64,000 nt of DNA from Escallonia rubra (GCA_033065855.1 JAVXUO010002949.1:744001-808000); one strand, 5' to 3'; shown: positions 13,447-26,130, numbered from the stretch's first letter. Numbers and translations are program-made. The notes: generated by a model from the letters alone, not told the origin.

Positions 13447-14499
13447 CCTTCCCTTATTTCTTTCCTTGCACTCATTCCACATACACACATATATACACTT
13501 ACATCTTCTCCCTTTTTCTCAAGACCCATTTGACCCACAAAAATATACACAGCCTCTCTTTTCATCTTACTCACACCAGAAACAAACACACTCTTACTCA
13601 CTACCATGGCTACTCCTTCTTTACACCTCATACACCCCATTCATCTCACACATTGCAACACCTTTTACATCAACACATTATGTACACAATCCACCAATTC
13701 TCCTTGTTACACCATTGCTGCAACATCAGCAATATACAACACACACACTGCTGCACCAGCAGCAGTGTACCCTCTTCACCCTTTGTTTTTCTCTCAAACA
13801 CACATTGTGCACGCATAGATTCTCACTTCATTTAAATCTTCACATAACACACATGCATTACACACACTCACCCCATATTCAATCACTTACAATCATCACA
13901 ATTCCACCCAAGACACCACTGCTGCAACAGCAACATTGTTTTTACACGCACAGTGTGGTTACACACACTAAAATCCCTTCAACCACACATGCATCAAGCT
14001 CAAATTTCCACTAATTACATTCTTCTACATGTATACATACCCACTTTCATGCCTAAATCCACAATTTCATTCTATACACTTTTTAATTTTATCATGAACA
14101 TGCACATTATTGCACCACCCCCCATCACAGCTCTCTAAACACACCTTAAAATATTGTAAAACTAAGAGGCAAAATTAAAGGGATCGAAGCTTACCGAAAT
14201 CGAAACCCAAACTCGCCGGATTTCCAGCACCAATTCTAATCGTCGGTGACTGCTCTTCCAGCCTCTCTCTTTTTCTTTCTTTTTTTTTGCCCTTATTTGG
14301 TTGGAACCGAAATAGGATTTAAAATCCCAATTGCTCAAATTTTTTGGCCAATTTCTCTCATATGTTTTCTCTTTAATTTATCTTTCCAAAATAAAGAGTT
14401 AACCAGCTAAAATTTTCAGATTATTATTATTATTATTAGTTAGTAACCCCAATAAAAGTTAAATTTTCAAGTAACCTCTTTAACTATCATAAATTCCCT
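13447..14499. other. CA-rich non-coding stretch
   Basis: Low-complexity CACA and CTC sequence continuing the segment that ends at 7302. Open frames here are rich in His, Thr and Ser because of base composition and show no domain. Confidence 0.6.
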
Positions 14500-14507
14500 A
14501 GTGCAAC

Positions 14508-15435
14508 TAGGGATGGCAATAAGACCCGCAACCGGCGGATCCCCGCCCCGCCCCGCTCTTATAAGAGTGGGTCTTTTTGACTTTGACTGGGCCACGGGGC
14601 GGGTATGGTTTTTTTTTTTAAAATTCGCAGCGGGTTAGGGGCGGGTATGGTATTTAGTCCAAACCGCCACTCCCCGCGACCCGCTTCCGCCCCGGTATTT
14701 AACCCTACTCATCTTTAATCCTAGCCGTCCATCTCACACCTATATAATATGTCCTTACTCCTTATCATCCCCATTCCCCAACCCTAATTCCCAATCAATC
14801 TTTCTCACTCTCTGCCGCCGACAACAAAGGTCTCATTCTCTCATCTCTGCCGCCGACAACAAAGGTCTCACACTCTCACTCTCTGCCGACAACAAAGGTG
14901 TCGCGGCGCCGCACCAACCCTAATTTTCATCTGTCGACAAAGGTGCCGCGCCGCCGTCGCGCCTCATTCTTCTCTCCCGGCCTCTCCTTCGCACAGTCGG
15001 CGACTGACCATTTACTGATCTAAGGCACCGTTGACGACTGAAGGAACAACGAGCCATCAGACACCAAGCTGTCGCTGCCGCCTGTGATGATGCCGTCGCT
15101 GCCGCCTGTGATCATCAACAATCCGTCGTTGTCGTCGCTGCCGCTTGTGATCACCAGCAACCATCGCTGCCATCTCAGTATATTGGGCTACCGTGATCTA
15201 CTGCCATGATTGCTGACATTTGATCGCTGCCATCTGATCACTGCCGTGATCTACTGCCAATTTCGAAGGGCATAAGGACATGGCGGGGCGGGGAAGGGTT
15301 TTCTAAAACATTTCAGGGTCGGATATGGACTTGAGGGTATATAACCCGGTGCGGGGCGGGGTGGGATTTCAAGGGTAGCGGGGCGGGTGCGGATCTTATA
15401 AGATCCGCATCCGACCCGCCCCATTGCCATCCCTA
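14508..15435. mobile_element. Non-autonomous hAT element
   Basis: Termini are TAGGGATGGCAAT and ATTGCCATCCCTA, a perfect 13 bp inverted pair, and G+C-rich subterminal sequence (ACCCGC, GGGCGGG) continues the symmetry. Flanks are AGTGCAAC (14500-14507) and ATTGCAAC (15436-15443), an 8 bp target duplication with one mismatch, as expected of hAT. The 928 bp body contains repeated GCCGACAACAAAGGTCTC units (about 14812-14900) but no transposase. Confidence 0.85.
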
Positions 15436-15699
15436 ATTGCAACCCGTTTCAAAATTTTTTGCTAAAGGTTTGCAATAAAATTCAGTCACGCTAATCGTCA
15501 CTAAAGACTTAAATCGATAACACTTATAACTGCTATCGTTAAAATATAACTTATGGTTTCTAAAATTGTCGCTACAAATTATAATGCTCATCAAATCTTC
15601 GTTAATGGTCCAATTAATAATTAGTTGAATTTTTTTTATATAACCATAAAATGAGCTTCAGGTTTTGGGGGTGTTACAGGTCAGGTAGTCCGTTTGGAC

Positions 15700-16757
15700 G
15701 AACCTATACTCAGTGGCTAATGGATGTAAAGTACAGTGCTGCAACAATATACGCCCTTCTAAATTGTGCTGAAGTTTCAGCATTCGTTGAGTAAGTTAAT
15801 GTCTTCAAATAAGTACTGTACATAATTGAAAATGTGTGATCAGTGGGTTAACTATATCGATTTGCAGTGAGTTCAATGCAGAATCTTTAATCACTGATTC
15901 CCCTGGACTTGAATCTCATCGAAAATTTCAGACGACGTGTAAGTCTTTAACCAAAATATACTATGTGTTATACATAGCTATGTGGTTCCTATAGTATGTT
16001 GATTTATCATTAACCTTCACCGTCTTCTATAATAGTTTCAGTTGGTCAATAAACCTGTCTCCTGCTAGAAATTATTAGTTCAAGGCCCTAGTAAACAAGC
16101 ATCCTGTCATGGAGGCTATATCATCAACAGGTTTAAGTTTCACGTAAAAGATGATGACCAAACAAAAAAAACCCAAAATAGTGGACTCTTGATCAACGGC
16201 GACTGTTATGATGAGAATTGCATGAACTTTTATGGAGAGCTGGATGAGATTGTTGAGCTAACATGTTTGGTTTTCCAAAACTACCTGGTAATGTTCAAGT
16301 GTACCTAGTTCAATGTCACATGCAGTAGAGGAATCCGTGTTAGCTCGCAAGGCATTGCAGATGTCAATGTTAAGTCAAGACTTGCATCAGACGAGCTGTT
16401 TGTGTTTGCTAGTCAAGCTGCACAAGTCTTTTACGCAGAGGACGTCGCAAATCCCAAATCTCATTGTATACAGTTATCAAGTCCAAGAAATTGCCCATGG
16501 CATATGACAGTGAGGTAGACACCTTTCAAGCCGACCAAACACCTGTCTTAGTACCTGTTGAGGTAAACAATGAGGAGGACGATCTTCCTCCTCAACCAAC
16601 ACTTGATGTAGGAGAAGAAGTCGTAGATGATGACACGAAAGACGTAGAAAGTGTTGAAGAGGATGAGGCTGAGTCTATTGATGAAAAGGATGAATTACTT
16701 GATAAAGAGGATGACTAGTCTGACGACGATGATGATTCTCAAAATGAAGATGATTGA
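15700..16757 (+). pseudogene. tnp2 C-terminal part (DUF4218 end, DUF4216, acidic tail), copy B
   Basis: Starts inside DUF4218, in an ATIYALLNC block, then crosses an apparent intron and a short exon to the DUF4216-like region (about 16040-16500). The acidic tail ends at a TGA at 16755-16757. The frame has stops and shifts, for example a TAG at 16307 where other copies have Trp. Near-identical to copy A except for small deletions. Confidence 0.75.
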
Positions 16758-16909
16758 CTTGTACTATTGTAACTTGCATTCTTTTAGTACTCGGTTCATA
16801 TAGTGTTTTTATACTTGGTTCATATATATAGTGTTGTAACATATTGTGGACTACATATTGTTTTTAATGTGTGTTAATTTCCTTGGACTTCTTGTATACA
16901 AAGTCAGTT

Positions 16910-17935
16910 ATGGATAGATTACGGGCTATTCGTGGTCAGGGTGGATGCCGAGCTGCGTCCAGCCCAGTGGCTTCTGCCTCATCATTGCCCACTGATGACA
17001 AGGCACATAGTACTCACATCCAGCAGGCGGGGGCCGAGCCCCAGGCCAATTCCTCCCACACGCGCGTTGGCTCTCCTTCTTCTGTGGGTTCTACCTAAGT
17101 ATATTTGATAACGGCGTTTAGCCATAATGCTAGACTTATATTTAAATTATATTTGAACTCGATTAATGTTGGTGTTGTGTAGGATCTCAACGACGTCATG
17201 GACCGACTGGGGGGTGCGCATCGACCCCAGCGTAAATAGAGAGCTACTCTCACTTAGAAGGGCCAGTAACACATAATGCAGTACTTACATTCTCCAATTT
17301 CGATAGTTATTACGGTCCACATATTTAATGTATTTATTTAATTCTTTATCAGGATCCTAGAGACTCCAGCGAAAACGAAGATCGGTGTCCTTGTGAAGGG
17401 CCAATTCTTTGAGCCACGACTATATTGGAAGGACTGGGATGCCGGGACGAGGGAGGCCTTATGGAAGGAGTGGCTGGTATTGTTTTTCTTTTTATCAGTC
17501 ATTATTTGTTTAATTAGAATGTAATATTTAAATTAATCGTATTGATTGTGTAATTGGATGCCTTGTATGAGGGGTTCGAGTTTGAGTCGCCTGAGCAGCA
17601 GGCATTGAGGCGGTAGGTTTTTTTTGCCTATATCTGCAAGAATTATCGGCGATGGTTGCACGATGCAGGGGAGCGGGTGAGGAAGATGCTGCCCGAGGGT
17701 GCCCTGATGGAGGAGTGGTAGGGATATCCTCCTCATTAGATATCTCCATCTGTATAGCGGCAGATGGTTGATCAGTGGAGGATTGATCCATCTTATGAGG
17801 CCAAGAATAGGAGTGGGAGCAAGAATAAACATGAGAAAGATCCCATACACATGGGGCGGGGGGGGGGGGACGGTGGCTCACAACGTCCTCTGACACAAGA
17901 ATGTTGTTGAGCACCCAGACCTGGAGGCAGATTTA
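16910..17935 (+). pseudogene. TnpA-like second gene, copy B, truncated
   Basis: Starts MDRLRAIRGQGG, followed by the same Ser/Ala-rich leader as copy A but with the Gln/Pro stretch shortened. Later blocks match copy A at 17353-17475, 17560-17850 and 17880-17935. A G-run near 17857 shifts the frame and stops occur in the 17600-17760 block. It ends abruptly after HPDLEAD. Confidence 0.65.
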
Positions 17936-19239
17936 AGTAAGATGTTACTAAAATGGTCCTATGTTTTATTGCTTCCTCTTAAAATTTGTTCCCAGCCTAT
18001 TCTGGTCGTACCCAAGGGCCCAATAGGGGTCCTATTTCACGTGAACACGTCGATAGATTCAACAGTCTTCTTTCCAAAGCATCGAACCGGTCAAAGTGCG
18101 CGCGCCCAAGTCACATGCATTTTTTGCTCCGCACGCCTCGTGCGTGGCTTATGCACAATTTATTTCGCGTCAACGTGACTCACGATAGCACATTCGTCAC
18201 ACCAAAACCACCCGAGAACCTTTTCACCAAAAACATCGGCCGACGACACACTTGGAGCAACGGGGTCAAGGGACAAAGGCCTTGGCCAACCCTAGGGGGT
18301 CAGCCTCGGCCATTTTACCCCGGTGGTTCACCCTTTCGCGCAAACCCCTTTTCACCCTTTTTTCACATTGTACGTTTCGTATGTGACTCTGGTACCTTGT
18401 TCATCATGTGGGTACGATTCTTGGCAGCACGCTCATCGCAACGCAACTTCCAGATTCACCATTGCTCATCAAAACACCTACCGACAGTGCCCAAAGTTTG
18501 CCAAAAGGGAAAGTGGCCTTGGGCTCCAAAAATGGGACTTGGCCATTTGGCCAGCCCCAAGGGGTCGGCCTTGGCCTCCAGGAGGGGTTGGCCTTGGCTA
18601 TTTTCCCTTGGTGGTTCACCCCTTCGCGCAACCCCTTTTTTGCACTTTTTTCACTTCGTACGTAACTTTGGCACCTTATTCGTCACATGGGTACGATTCA
18701 CCTCGACACGATCGTCATAATACAACTTTCAGATTTGTCGTTTCCCATCAAAACACCTACCGTCGGTGCACCCAAAGTTCACCGAAAGGGGGAAGTGGCC
18801 TTGGGCTCCTTCATGGGAGTTGGCCATTTGGCCTTGGCCACCCCTAGGGTCGGCCTCGACCTCCCTAGGGTCGGCCTCGACCTCCCTAGGGGGTCGGCCT
18901 CGGCATTGGCTTTCCCCCCATTTTTGGCCTATGGCCTTTCCCACCGCGCGCACTTATTTTCTCGAGTCTTTGCACCTCCGCGATGTTTACGGATGTTCAT
19001 ACAACAACCTTTCGACGTCCGTCGTGCATCAACCTTGTGACGTTCGTCGTCCGTGACCGAACACCGCTCATGTGTTGCCCGTCGCCCAAAGTCGCGCGCT
19101 ACCGCCGAATGACCCGTCACCGATAACCGCATACCATCACTCCCAGCTTTGTCATTACTACATGTTGCATTCATTGTTTTTTTATAACAGGCACACTCAA
19201 CTCACCTCTCGTCTTTGGGACACCTGACGCTCGCCCGTG

Positions 19240-19640
19240 CGCCGTCTCCGCGACGTTCGTCACCGCACCCGTGCTCCATTCTCATGATATGTGCCCCGGC
19301 ACAGAGTATTGCTCCTCGACGTTCGTCACCGCGCCTGTGCGTCATTGTCATGATACTTGCCCCGGCACCATGTATTGCTCCTCGACGTTTGTCGCCGCGC
19401 CTGTGCGCCATTATCATGATACGTGCCCCCGGCACCAAGTATTGATCTGCGACGTTCGTCGCCGCACCCGTGCGCCATTCTCATGATACGTTCCCTCAAC
19501 ACCGAGTATTGCTTCGCGACGTTCGTTGCCGTGCCCATGCGCCACTTTCATAACATGCGCCCCCAACACCAGGTAATGTCTCGTGTCGTTGGCATCGCGC
19601 CCATGCGCCACAATCAATGTCTCGTGCTATAGGCACTGTG
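19240..19640 (+). repeat. About 60 bp minisatellite in the LTR
   Basis: About six imperfect units, each with GACGTTCGTCGCCGC, then GTGCGCCATTCTCATGATA, then CCCCGGCACC and GTATTGCTC. Units start near 19250, 19315, 19383, 19449, 19515 and 19580. Open frames across it on both strands are products of the repeat. Confidence 0.8.
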
Positions 19641-19659
19641 CCCATGCGCCACAATCATG

Positions 19660-20210
19660 TTACATGCTTTCGGGGGGCTCCATTCGTAGTGCTCCTGCAC
19701 AAACACCCTCGCAGCGGGATGGGCTCGTTACCACAAAGCCATCACCGCCATGGGATAGGCATAAAGCTATCATCGTCATCATTCCGGGGGGCTCCGTTCG
19801 TAGTGCTTGGGCACGAAGACTCCTCGCAGCAAGATGGACTCGTTACCACAAAGTCATCGCCGCCACGGGATGAGCTCGTTACCACAAAGCCACCGCCGTT
19901 ATAATCACGGGGGGCTCCGGCATGAGGACCCCTCGCAACGGGATGGACTCGTTACCACAAAGTCATCGCCGCCACGGGATGGGCTCGTTACCACAAAGCC
20001 ATCGCCATCATAATCACAGGGGCCTCCGGCACGAGGACCCCTCGCAGCGGGATTAACTCGTTACCACAAAGTCATTGCTGCCATGGGATGAGCTCAATAG
20101 CATAAAGCCATAGCCGTCATAATCACGGGGGGCTCTGCTCATAGTACTCCGGCACGAGGACCCCTCGCAGCGGGATAAGCTCGTTACCACAAAGCTATCG
20201 CCGTCTGGGG
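19660..20210 (+). repeat. About 115 bp tandem repeat in the LTR
   Basis: Units combine GGGGGGCTCCGGCACGAGGA, CCCCTCGCAGCGGGATGG and two copies of CTCGTTACCACAAAG. They recur near 19670, 19788, 19905, 20022 and 20130. The same unit fills 23560-23960 in the second LTR-like segment. Confidence 0.8.
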
Positions 20211-20644
20211 TGACTCGCGTGACTCTAAGCACTGAGCTGCGACCATGTCCACTCATTTTACCATTGATCGTCGACACCACCAGGACAATGACCCACGGGT
20301 CACTCCGAGACGGGAGCAGATCTTTGGAGGGCATCACGCCTAGTCCGCCTGGCAGTTGGCTACGGGGGCAACCCTCACCACTGTCATGTTCTTTGTGCGT
20401 CTCTTGACGCATCTTGTGGGATTCAGTAAGGGCTTGGATCGGTGGCTGAGGCAATGGGCTTACTCTGATCATGCTGTCATGGTGTGGTCAGTCTTCTCAG
20501 ACAGGTAGAGCGACGCTGTGCGAGGCAGGCAACGCAAATTTGGGAACCGACAGTCTAACGGAGAACTGATATTTGGGACCCCTGGTAACGTGTCACTCCC
20601 AGGGGACGACATGTGGCACTTTATGACATAAGCACACTGTTTCC

Positions 20645-20652
20645 TATAAATA
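20645..20652 (+). promoter_or_regulatory. LTR TATA box
   Basis: TATAAATA in the conserved 3' part of the LTR, followed within 60 bases by the conserved CACTTTCTCACTCTAGAATT block likely to hold the transcript start. Confidence 0.6.
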
Positions 20653-21006
20653 GTGAACTTTATGACTCAAAAAGGACTTCTTGTTCATTTATCACAAAAT
20701 CACTTTCTCACTCTAGAATTTGGGAGCTCTTGGATTCTAGAGAGAGAAACACAAACTGGACATAACTTTGGACCGTAACATTGGACCCCAACTCGGACCT
20801 TGACATGGACTATCGACTGCCGATCTTGTTCGTCTCAGCCTTGTCTTCGCAACATTGCCACTCCTCACGGCCTGTCTGGGAAGCCTTCATCTCTGCCCTT
20901 ACTCCGCCCTCACTATCTCTCACTTTGCACAATTGGAAGCTGACTCATACTACAGCCTTTGTGGCACCTCCACGTAGGTAAGAACCCACTTTCCTTGGCA
21001 TGATTT

Positions 21007-21024
21007 TGGCGACTCTGCTGGGGA
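21007..21024 (+). other. tRNA-Arg primer binding site
   Basis: TGGCGACTCTGCTGGGGA, immediately after the LTR, is complementary to the 3' end (including CCA) of a plant arginine tRNA with about one difference, as in Tat/Ogre elements. Confidence 0.7.
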
Positions 21025-23490
21025 AGTGAGCATCGTATTGCAGTCTGCCTGTCTTGCAACCTTGATCATCATGCATGTACGACGGAGAGCTACGAGGACT
21101 ACCAGCTAAGGCCTCAACCCCACTGTCCAAGAGAAGCATAATCTTGATGACCAGGAGGAGACTTATGTCGTCCAACTCCAAGGCTAACCCCAATACAACC
21201 AACCGACACCATGCTCACAACTTGCTCTAGTCGTCTCTTCCCAACTGTCAGCCTCTTGCAACTGGCACTACCCATGTGCAAACCACACCCCAAAAAGTTT
21301 CTCCCCACCACCAACCCATTTGTACCATTGTCATCCTCGCAATGCCTCGGGTTATCCCGTTCGGGGGCTCAGGTGCCAGGATCATTCCGACCCGGCACAC
21401 AAACCTTCGCCTGCTTCGTATGTCACTAGGACATGTTGCCTCCTTATGGGTTCAATGGAGTTGTATTCTTTTCTAGACTTAGAAAATTTTCAAGCTACAT
21501 TACTCTTGCACAAGTCTACTGACACCACCCTTGATGCCATCACCCACTCCCTTGGGGGCTTCACCCCTTCCTAACCCCTTCGGCCTCACATTGCAATGAC
21601 TTGGTACGAGGTGCGCGTGGTGGCTCAAGTCGCGCTACTACGGTTGCATCATCACCCTTCATTTACTTTTCTTGACACTTAGAAAAAGTTTTCTTTTTTT
21701 TCGCAACCGGCCATCGATGATCATCCTCAGTGGTCTCCCTCGGCATCCTTGTCTCAACCCAACACTTAGAAAAAAAAATCATTTTTTTCGCAGCCGGTCA
21801 TCGATGATCATCCTCAGTTGTCTCCGCACCCTTGTTTTAGCTCTACACTTAGAAAACATTTTAACAAAAAAAATTCACCCTCTACATCCTATGCTCCTTC
21901 CAACACTTAGGATAATTTCCCAACACTTAGAATATTTCCACCTTGCCTGCTCGTGGTCGGGTCACCACCCTCTCATCCTCGTTCTACACTTAGAAAAATT
22001 CTCACAGAATTTTTCAACCTCCAATCCTCTCTCCAATACTTATATATAAAAAAAATTCTCAAAATTTTTCATCCGCCCGCCACCCCATGCATTCTCTTTC
22101 CATTACTTTGAAAAATTTTCCAACAAAATTTTTCATCTTCCTCACTCCTTCTTGGAATCCCAATTTGTTTTAGGGGGTACCCCCCCCCCCCAACCCCCAC
22201 CCAGGCGCCTGGGCAGCCTCACATGGGTCTCTCCTCTCTCTTTTACCATCTTCTCTCCTCATTTAATAAACCCCACTCACTCACTCTTTTTTTTCTCTCT
22301 CCAATCACTCCCATCATTTTCCCTTTCTCTTTCTTCATTTACTCTTCTCCTTCACATCACCCAACCTCTCCTCACTCTTCCCTCACTACCCGAGACACAC
22401 TCCCTATTTTTCCTAACTTTACACACTCTCTCACACATGACATTAAATGCCCTATCTCTCTCTCTCTCTATATCTCTCTCTCTCTTACATATTCTTACAC
22501 ATTCTCTCTTATTAACTCACCCCCTCCACACGTGGGTTTCTCTATCATTCTTCTCATTGGTTTTTCTTTCTTCCTTTCCACTCATCATTAAATCCACTAT
22601 CTCCCTCTCACATACTACATGCCCCCATCGATTCCCTCATCTCACCCTCCCCCTTTGCCCACACCCTCGGCCTCAGCCTCCCCACCCCCCTCCCCTAGGC
22701 CGACCCCCTCTCCGTCTTTCTCTTCTTCTACCTCACCCCCCTTAACTCCCTTCTCTACGACCTCACTTTCATACTTAGTTCTATTTGTATTCTCTCTCTC
22801 TCTCTCTCTCTCTCTCGCGCATAACCACATACTTTATATACACTACTTAATAACAACACCCCTCATACTCAACATTTTTTTTTCTCATATTCCATTATAC
22901 TCACCCTACACGCCACTTAACATTTTTTTCTATCTAACCAAATCAAAAACTAACATACCAATTATACTACAACTAAAACTTCATATGCTTTGAGGTATCA
23001 CTTCTTGACTCCCTTACCCATTTCATTACTCTTTTCCATACTTAAATTTTTTTTGCAACATTGACCGCCTTGTATTGCTCGCGCCCCTGCTCCCGTCATG
23101 GACTGCAGCCGCATCGCGACGCCCGACCGCGCCTTTGTTGCGCCCCTCATCACGACGTCCCTGACATCAACGTCCTTGGTAGGTGGTGTGTGAGGCAACT
23201 CGAACCACCTACTTCTATCCATTGTTCAAATGCCAGTCGCCAACCTAGGCACCGCGACGGCCGTCGTCCGGACGTCGTCTCCGCGACCCCCGTCGCCAGT
23301 TGTCCGAACGTCCTCTCCGCATCGCCAGTTATCAGGACGTCCTCTCCACGACCATCGTCGCCCGTCATTCGGACGTTATCTCCGTGACCCCCGTCGTCCG
23401 GACTTCATCTCCGTGACCCCTGTCGTCCGGACGTCGTCTCCGCGACCCCCATCGTCTAGCCCTCGTCTCTGCGACCCCCGTCGTCTAGAC
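21025..23490 (+). other. Non-coding internal region of the Tat/Ogre-like element
   Basis: No retroviral domain found. It holds repeated CACTTAGAAAAA motifs (21680-22110), a poly-C run at 22180, and a pyrimidine-rich tract with (CT)n runs (22220-22820). GC-rich sequence from about 23060 resembles LTR repeats (GTCCGGACGTCGTCTCCGCG). Long open frames at 22152-22990 reflect the CT-rich composition. Confidence 0.6.
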
Positions 23491-24780
23491 GTCGTCTCCT
23501 TACCACAAAGCCATTGCCGCCACGGGATAGGCTCGTTACCATAAAGCTATCACCGTCATCATTCTGGGGGGCTCTGTTCGTAGTGGTCCGACACGAGGAC
23601 CCCTCGCAGCGTGATGGACTTGTTACCACAAAGTCATCGCCACCACGGGATGGTCTCATTACCACAACGCCATCGCCGTCATAATCACGAGGGGCTCCGG
23701 CACGAGGACCCCTCGCAGCGGGATGGACTCGTTACCACAAAGTCATCGCCGCCAGGGGATGGGCTCGTTACCACAAACCCATCGCCGTCATAATCACGGG
23801 AGGACCCCTCACAGCGGGATTGACTCGTTATCACAAAGTCATCGCCGCCACGGGATGGGCTCGTTACCACAAAGCCATCACCGTCATATTCACAGAGGGC
23901 TCCGCTCATAGTGCTCCATCACGAGGACCCCTCGCAGCTGGATAAGCTCATTACCACAAAGCTATCGACGTTTGGGGTGACTCGCGTGACTCTAAGCACT
24001 GAGCTGTGACCATGTCCACTCATGTTATCGGTGATCGTTGACACCACCAGGACAATGATCCACGGGTCACTCCGGGACGGGAGCAGGTCTTTTGAGGGCA
24101 TCGCGCCTAGTCCGCCTGACAGTTGGCTACGGGGGCAACCCTTACCACTGTCAGGTTCTCTGTGCGTCTCTTGACGCATCTTGTGGGATTCAGTAAGGGC
24201 TTGGATCAGTGGCTGGGGCAACGAGCTTACTCTGATCATGCTGTCATGGTGTGGTCAGTCTTCTCAGATAGGTAGAGCGACCCTGTGCGAGGTAGGCAAC
24301 ACGATTTTGGGAACCGACAGTCTAACGGAGAACTGGTATTTGGGACCCCTGGTGACGTGTCACTCTCAGGGGATGACATGTGGCACTTTATGACATAAGC
24401 ACACTATTTCCTATAAATAGTGAACTTTATGACTCGAAAAGGACTTGTTGTTCATTTATCACAAAATCACTTTCTCACTCTAGAATTTGGGAGCTCTTGG
24501 ATTCTAGAGAGAGAAACACAAACTGGACATAACTTTGGACCATAACTTTGGACCCTAACATTGGACCCCAACTCGGACCTTGACATGGACTGTCGATTAC
24601 CGGCCCTGTTCGTCTCAGCCTTGTCTTCGCAGCACTGCCGCTCCACAAGGCCTACTTGGGAAGCCTTGCTCTCTGCCCTTACTTCGCTCTCACTGTCTCT
24701 CACTTTGCAGACTTGGAAGCTGACTCAGACTGTAGCCTTTGTGGCACCTCCACGTAGGTAAGAACCCACTTTCCTTGGCA
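23491..24780 (+). repeat. 3' LTR-like segment of the Tat/Ogre-like element
   Basis: Matches 19700-21000 closely, including the 115 bp repeats, the TATA box (24412-24419) and the final block ending TTTCCTTGGCA. The first part of the LTR is not recognisable upstream, so its left boundary is uncertain. Confidence 0.75.
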
Positions 24781-25026
24781 TAAAAGTTTGATGATGTTCA
24801 CTACTGACAATCCCCTGTCTCCATCACCCAGTCACCAACCCTATTATCGTCGTGCAACCCCCTACCATGCACCGACCACACACCCATGGGCAAATACCCA
24901 CACCCATAAACGTGACACAAAGTTATTAGACACACCCATGATATCCTCCCCTAACCCACTCAGCCCACATCTTACCACCCTTCCACCACTGCATAGGCCC
25001 TCACCATAGACAAAGACACATACACA

Positions 25027-25142
25027 CACTACAAGAAAAGATGGCTTTAGTGACAGACTTTTAGCGACGGAATGTAAAAATTATGTCGGTAAAAGTGTTG
25101 AAAAAAGACTTTTACCCACAGAATTATTCCGTCGCTAAAAGT
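25027..25142. repeat. CACTA left terminus with subterminal inverted repeat
   Basis: CACTACAAGAAAAG starts the element. About 35 bases in, GACTTTTAGCGACGGAAT is mirrored by ATTCCGTCGCTAAAAGTC at 25125-25142, giving an 18 bp stem around a 45-base spacer. Subterminal repeats of this kind bind the TnpA protein in En/Spm; here that is inferred. Confidence 0.75.
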
Positions 25143-26021
25143 CCTCCCTTAAAACAAATATCTGCTTTCTTTCTCCCGTTTCTCTATATGTCCCTTATCT
25201 CTCACCCACTGGCGTTCTCACCTCTAGCGACCCCATCTACGGCAACCCACCTTCGGCGACACCCCTGTCTTCCCCCTGACGCCGCGCCACCTCCGGTAGC
25301 CCTCACGGCCAGTCTTCAACTCTGGCCAGATCGATCTAGCATAGTCTGCATAGATCTTTGAGCTCCGGCCAACTCCAGTAAGTTTTGAACTGGCTAATCA
25401 GCCTATACAACTTTTTGTTTGATATGGTTAATGAGATTGTTTGATATGGTTAATCGAGAAGGGGATCTCTGATTTGGGGTGTATGTTAATGAGATTGTTT
25501 GATATGGTTTGATTGGTTAGTGATATGCCATTGATATGGTTAGTGTAAGCGACATCCTCAAACTGTACAAAATAATTGAGCCAAGTTTCATCAAACATCA
25601 TCTACTACAAATACTGGAAATGGATAATCCAACTCCTGGCTTAGAGTACTAGCTAGTCCCTCCAAACGGCATTCAATGGCATCCATGACTGCCAAAGTGG
25701 AGTGAAGTAGTTCAAAGTAGAAGTTTACCCAGAAATAAACATTTAAGAAATGTTTCTGGAGAAAAAAACCCTAAAAGGGTTTAGAAGAATCCAGATGTAA
25801 TTCTAAAACAAATCAAGTGTAAAACTGGGCCGATAAAGAAATGTAATCACGGTGGCTAGAAAGCAACATCGAAATATCTGATATAGAAGTGAACATTTAA
25901 GCACAAAACCTGGAATCAACAGATACGTAATTATTGTAGTAAATAAGGCTTCAAAACTGCGGAACTTGCAATTATAATTGCATGTAATCGAGTAAATAAA
26001 AGTTATCTGATGAGTGTGTAC

Positions 26022-26130
26022 CTGATAACAAGCTCCACATCCTTTGCCTGATTCATCTAAGGAAGGGCCCCCGGCAGCTATTAAGGAAGCAAATGGTGCT
26101 CTACAATGTTGCCATATCCGCAAGCCCCAC
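26022..26130 (-). pseudogene. Captured beta-expansin exon fragment
   Basis: On the minus strand a 109-base exon-like segment starts after an AG acceptor and ends at a CAG/GTACAC donor. It encodes GACGYGNIVE and, after a one-base frame change, APFASLIAAGGP followed by SGKGCGACYQ, the conserved Cys-rich start of the expansin GH45-like domain in beta-expansins. Surrounding sequence is intron-like. It lies inside CACTA copy C, antisense to the transposase genes, so it is best read as host sequence carried by the transposon. One exon with a frameshift cannot make expansin. Confidence 0.7.

Larger units (their letters stand above)
5701..15678 (-). mobile_element. Possible old minus-strand LTR sequence, split by later insertions
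   Basis: Removing the retrotransposon at 7303-13441 and the hAT element at 14508-15435 leaves about 2.9 kb of continuous AT-rich, non-coding sequence (about 5701-7302, 13447-14499 and 15444-15678). Its right end reads GGGGGTGTTACA, on the minus strand TGTAACACCCCC, a typical start of a plant gypsy-type LTR. It sits between CACTA copies A and B. I found no matching target duplication, so the left boundary is uncertain and this may be a rearranged or truncated LTR. No credible gene is present. Confidence 0.35.
15684..17935 (+). mobile_element. CACTA copy B, fragment
   Basis: Equivalent to about 2940-5300 of copy A: the end of the tnp2 gene followed by the TnpA-like gene. Both ends are cut, on the left by LTR-like sequence and on the right about 50 bases before the Tat/Ogre-like element. 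No terminal repeats remain. Confidence 0.8.
17987..21003 (+). repeat. 5' LTR of the Tat/Ogre-like element
   Basis: Begins TGTTCCCAGCCTATTCTGG and ends CTTTCCTTGGCATGA just before the primer site. Boundaries match the target-duplication-defined solo LTR at 10956-13096. It contains GGCCTTGG-rich repeats (18270-18900) and two tandem arrays, and ends in a conserved 3' segment with a TATA box and the ACTTTCTCACTCTAGAATT block. Confidence 0.75.
17987..24780 (+). mobile_element. Tat/Ogre-like LTR retrotransposon without genes
   Basis: A 3 kb LTR is followed by a primer site matching tRNA-Arg, about 2 kb of non-coding internal sequence and a second LTR-like segment ending at 24780. tRNA-Arg priming and multi-kilobase LTRs are typical of the Tat/Ogre group. 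No gag, protease, RT or integrase frame is visible. The 5' part of the second LTR is missing or rearranged, and I see no clear target duplication, so the copy is damaged. Confidence 0.7.

Noticed and set aside
13466-14014. 182-codon frame rich in His, Thr and Ser
   Set aside because: Composition follows from CA- and CT-rich low-complexity DNA; no domain, start context or partner exon supports a gene.
22152-22993. Leu/Ser/Pro-rich frames of up to 197 codons
   Set aside because: They arise from a pyrimidine-rich tract with (CT)n runs in the non-coding interior of an LTR element.
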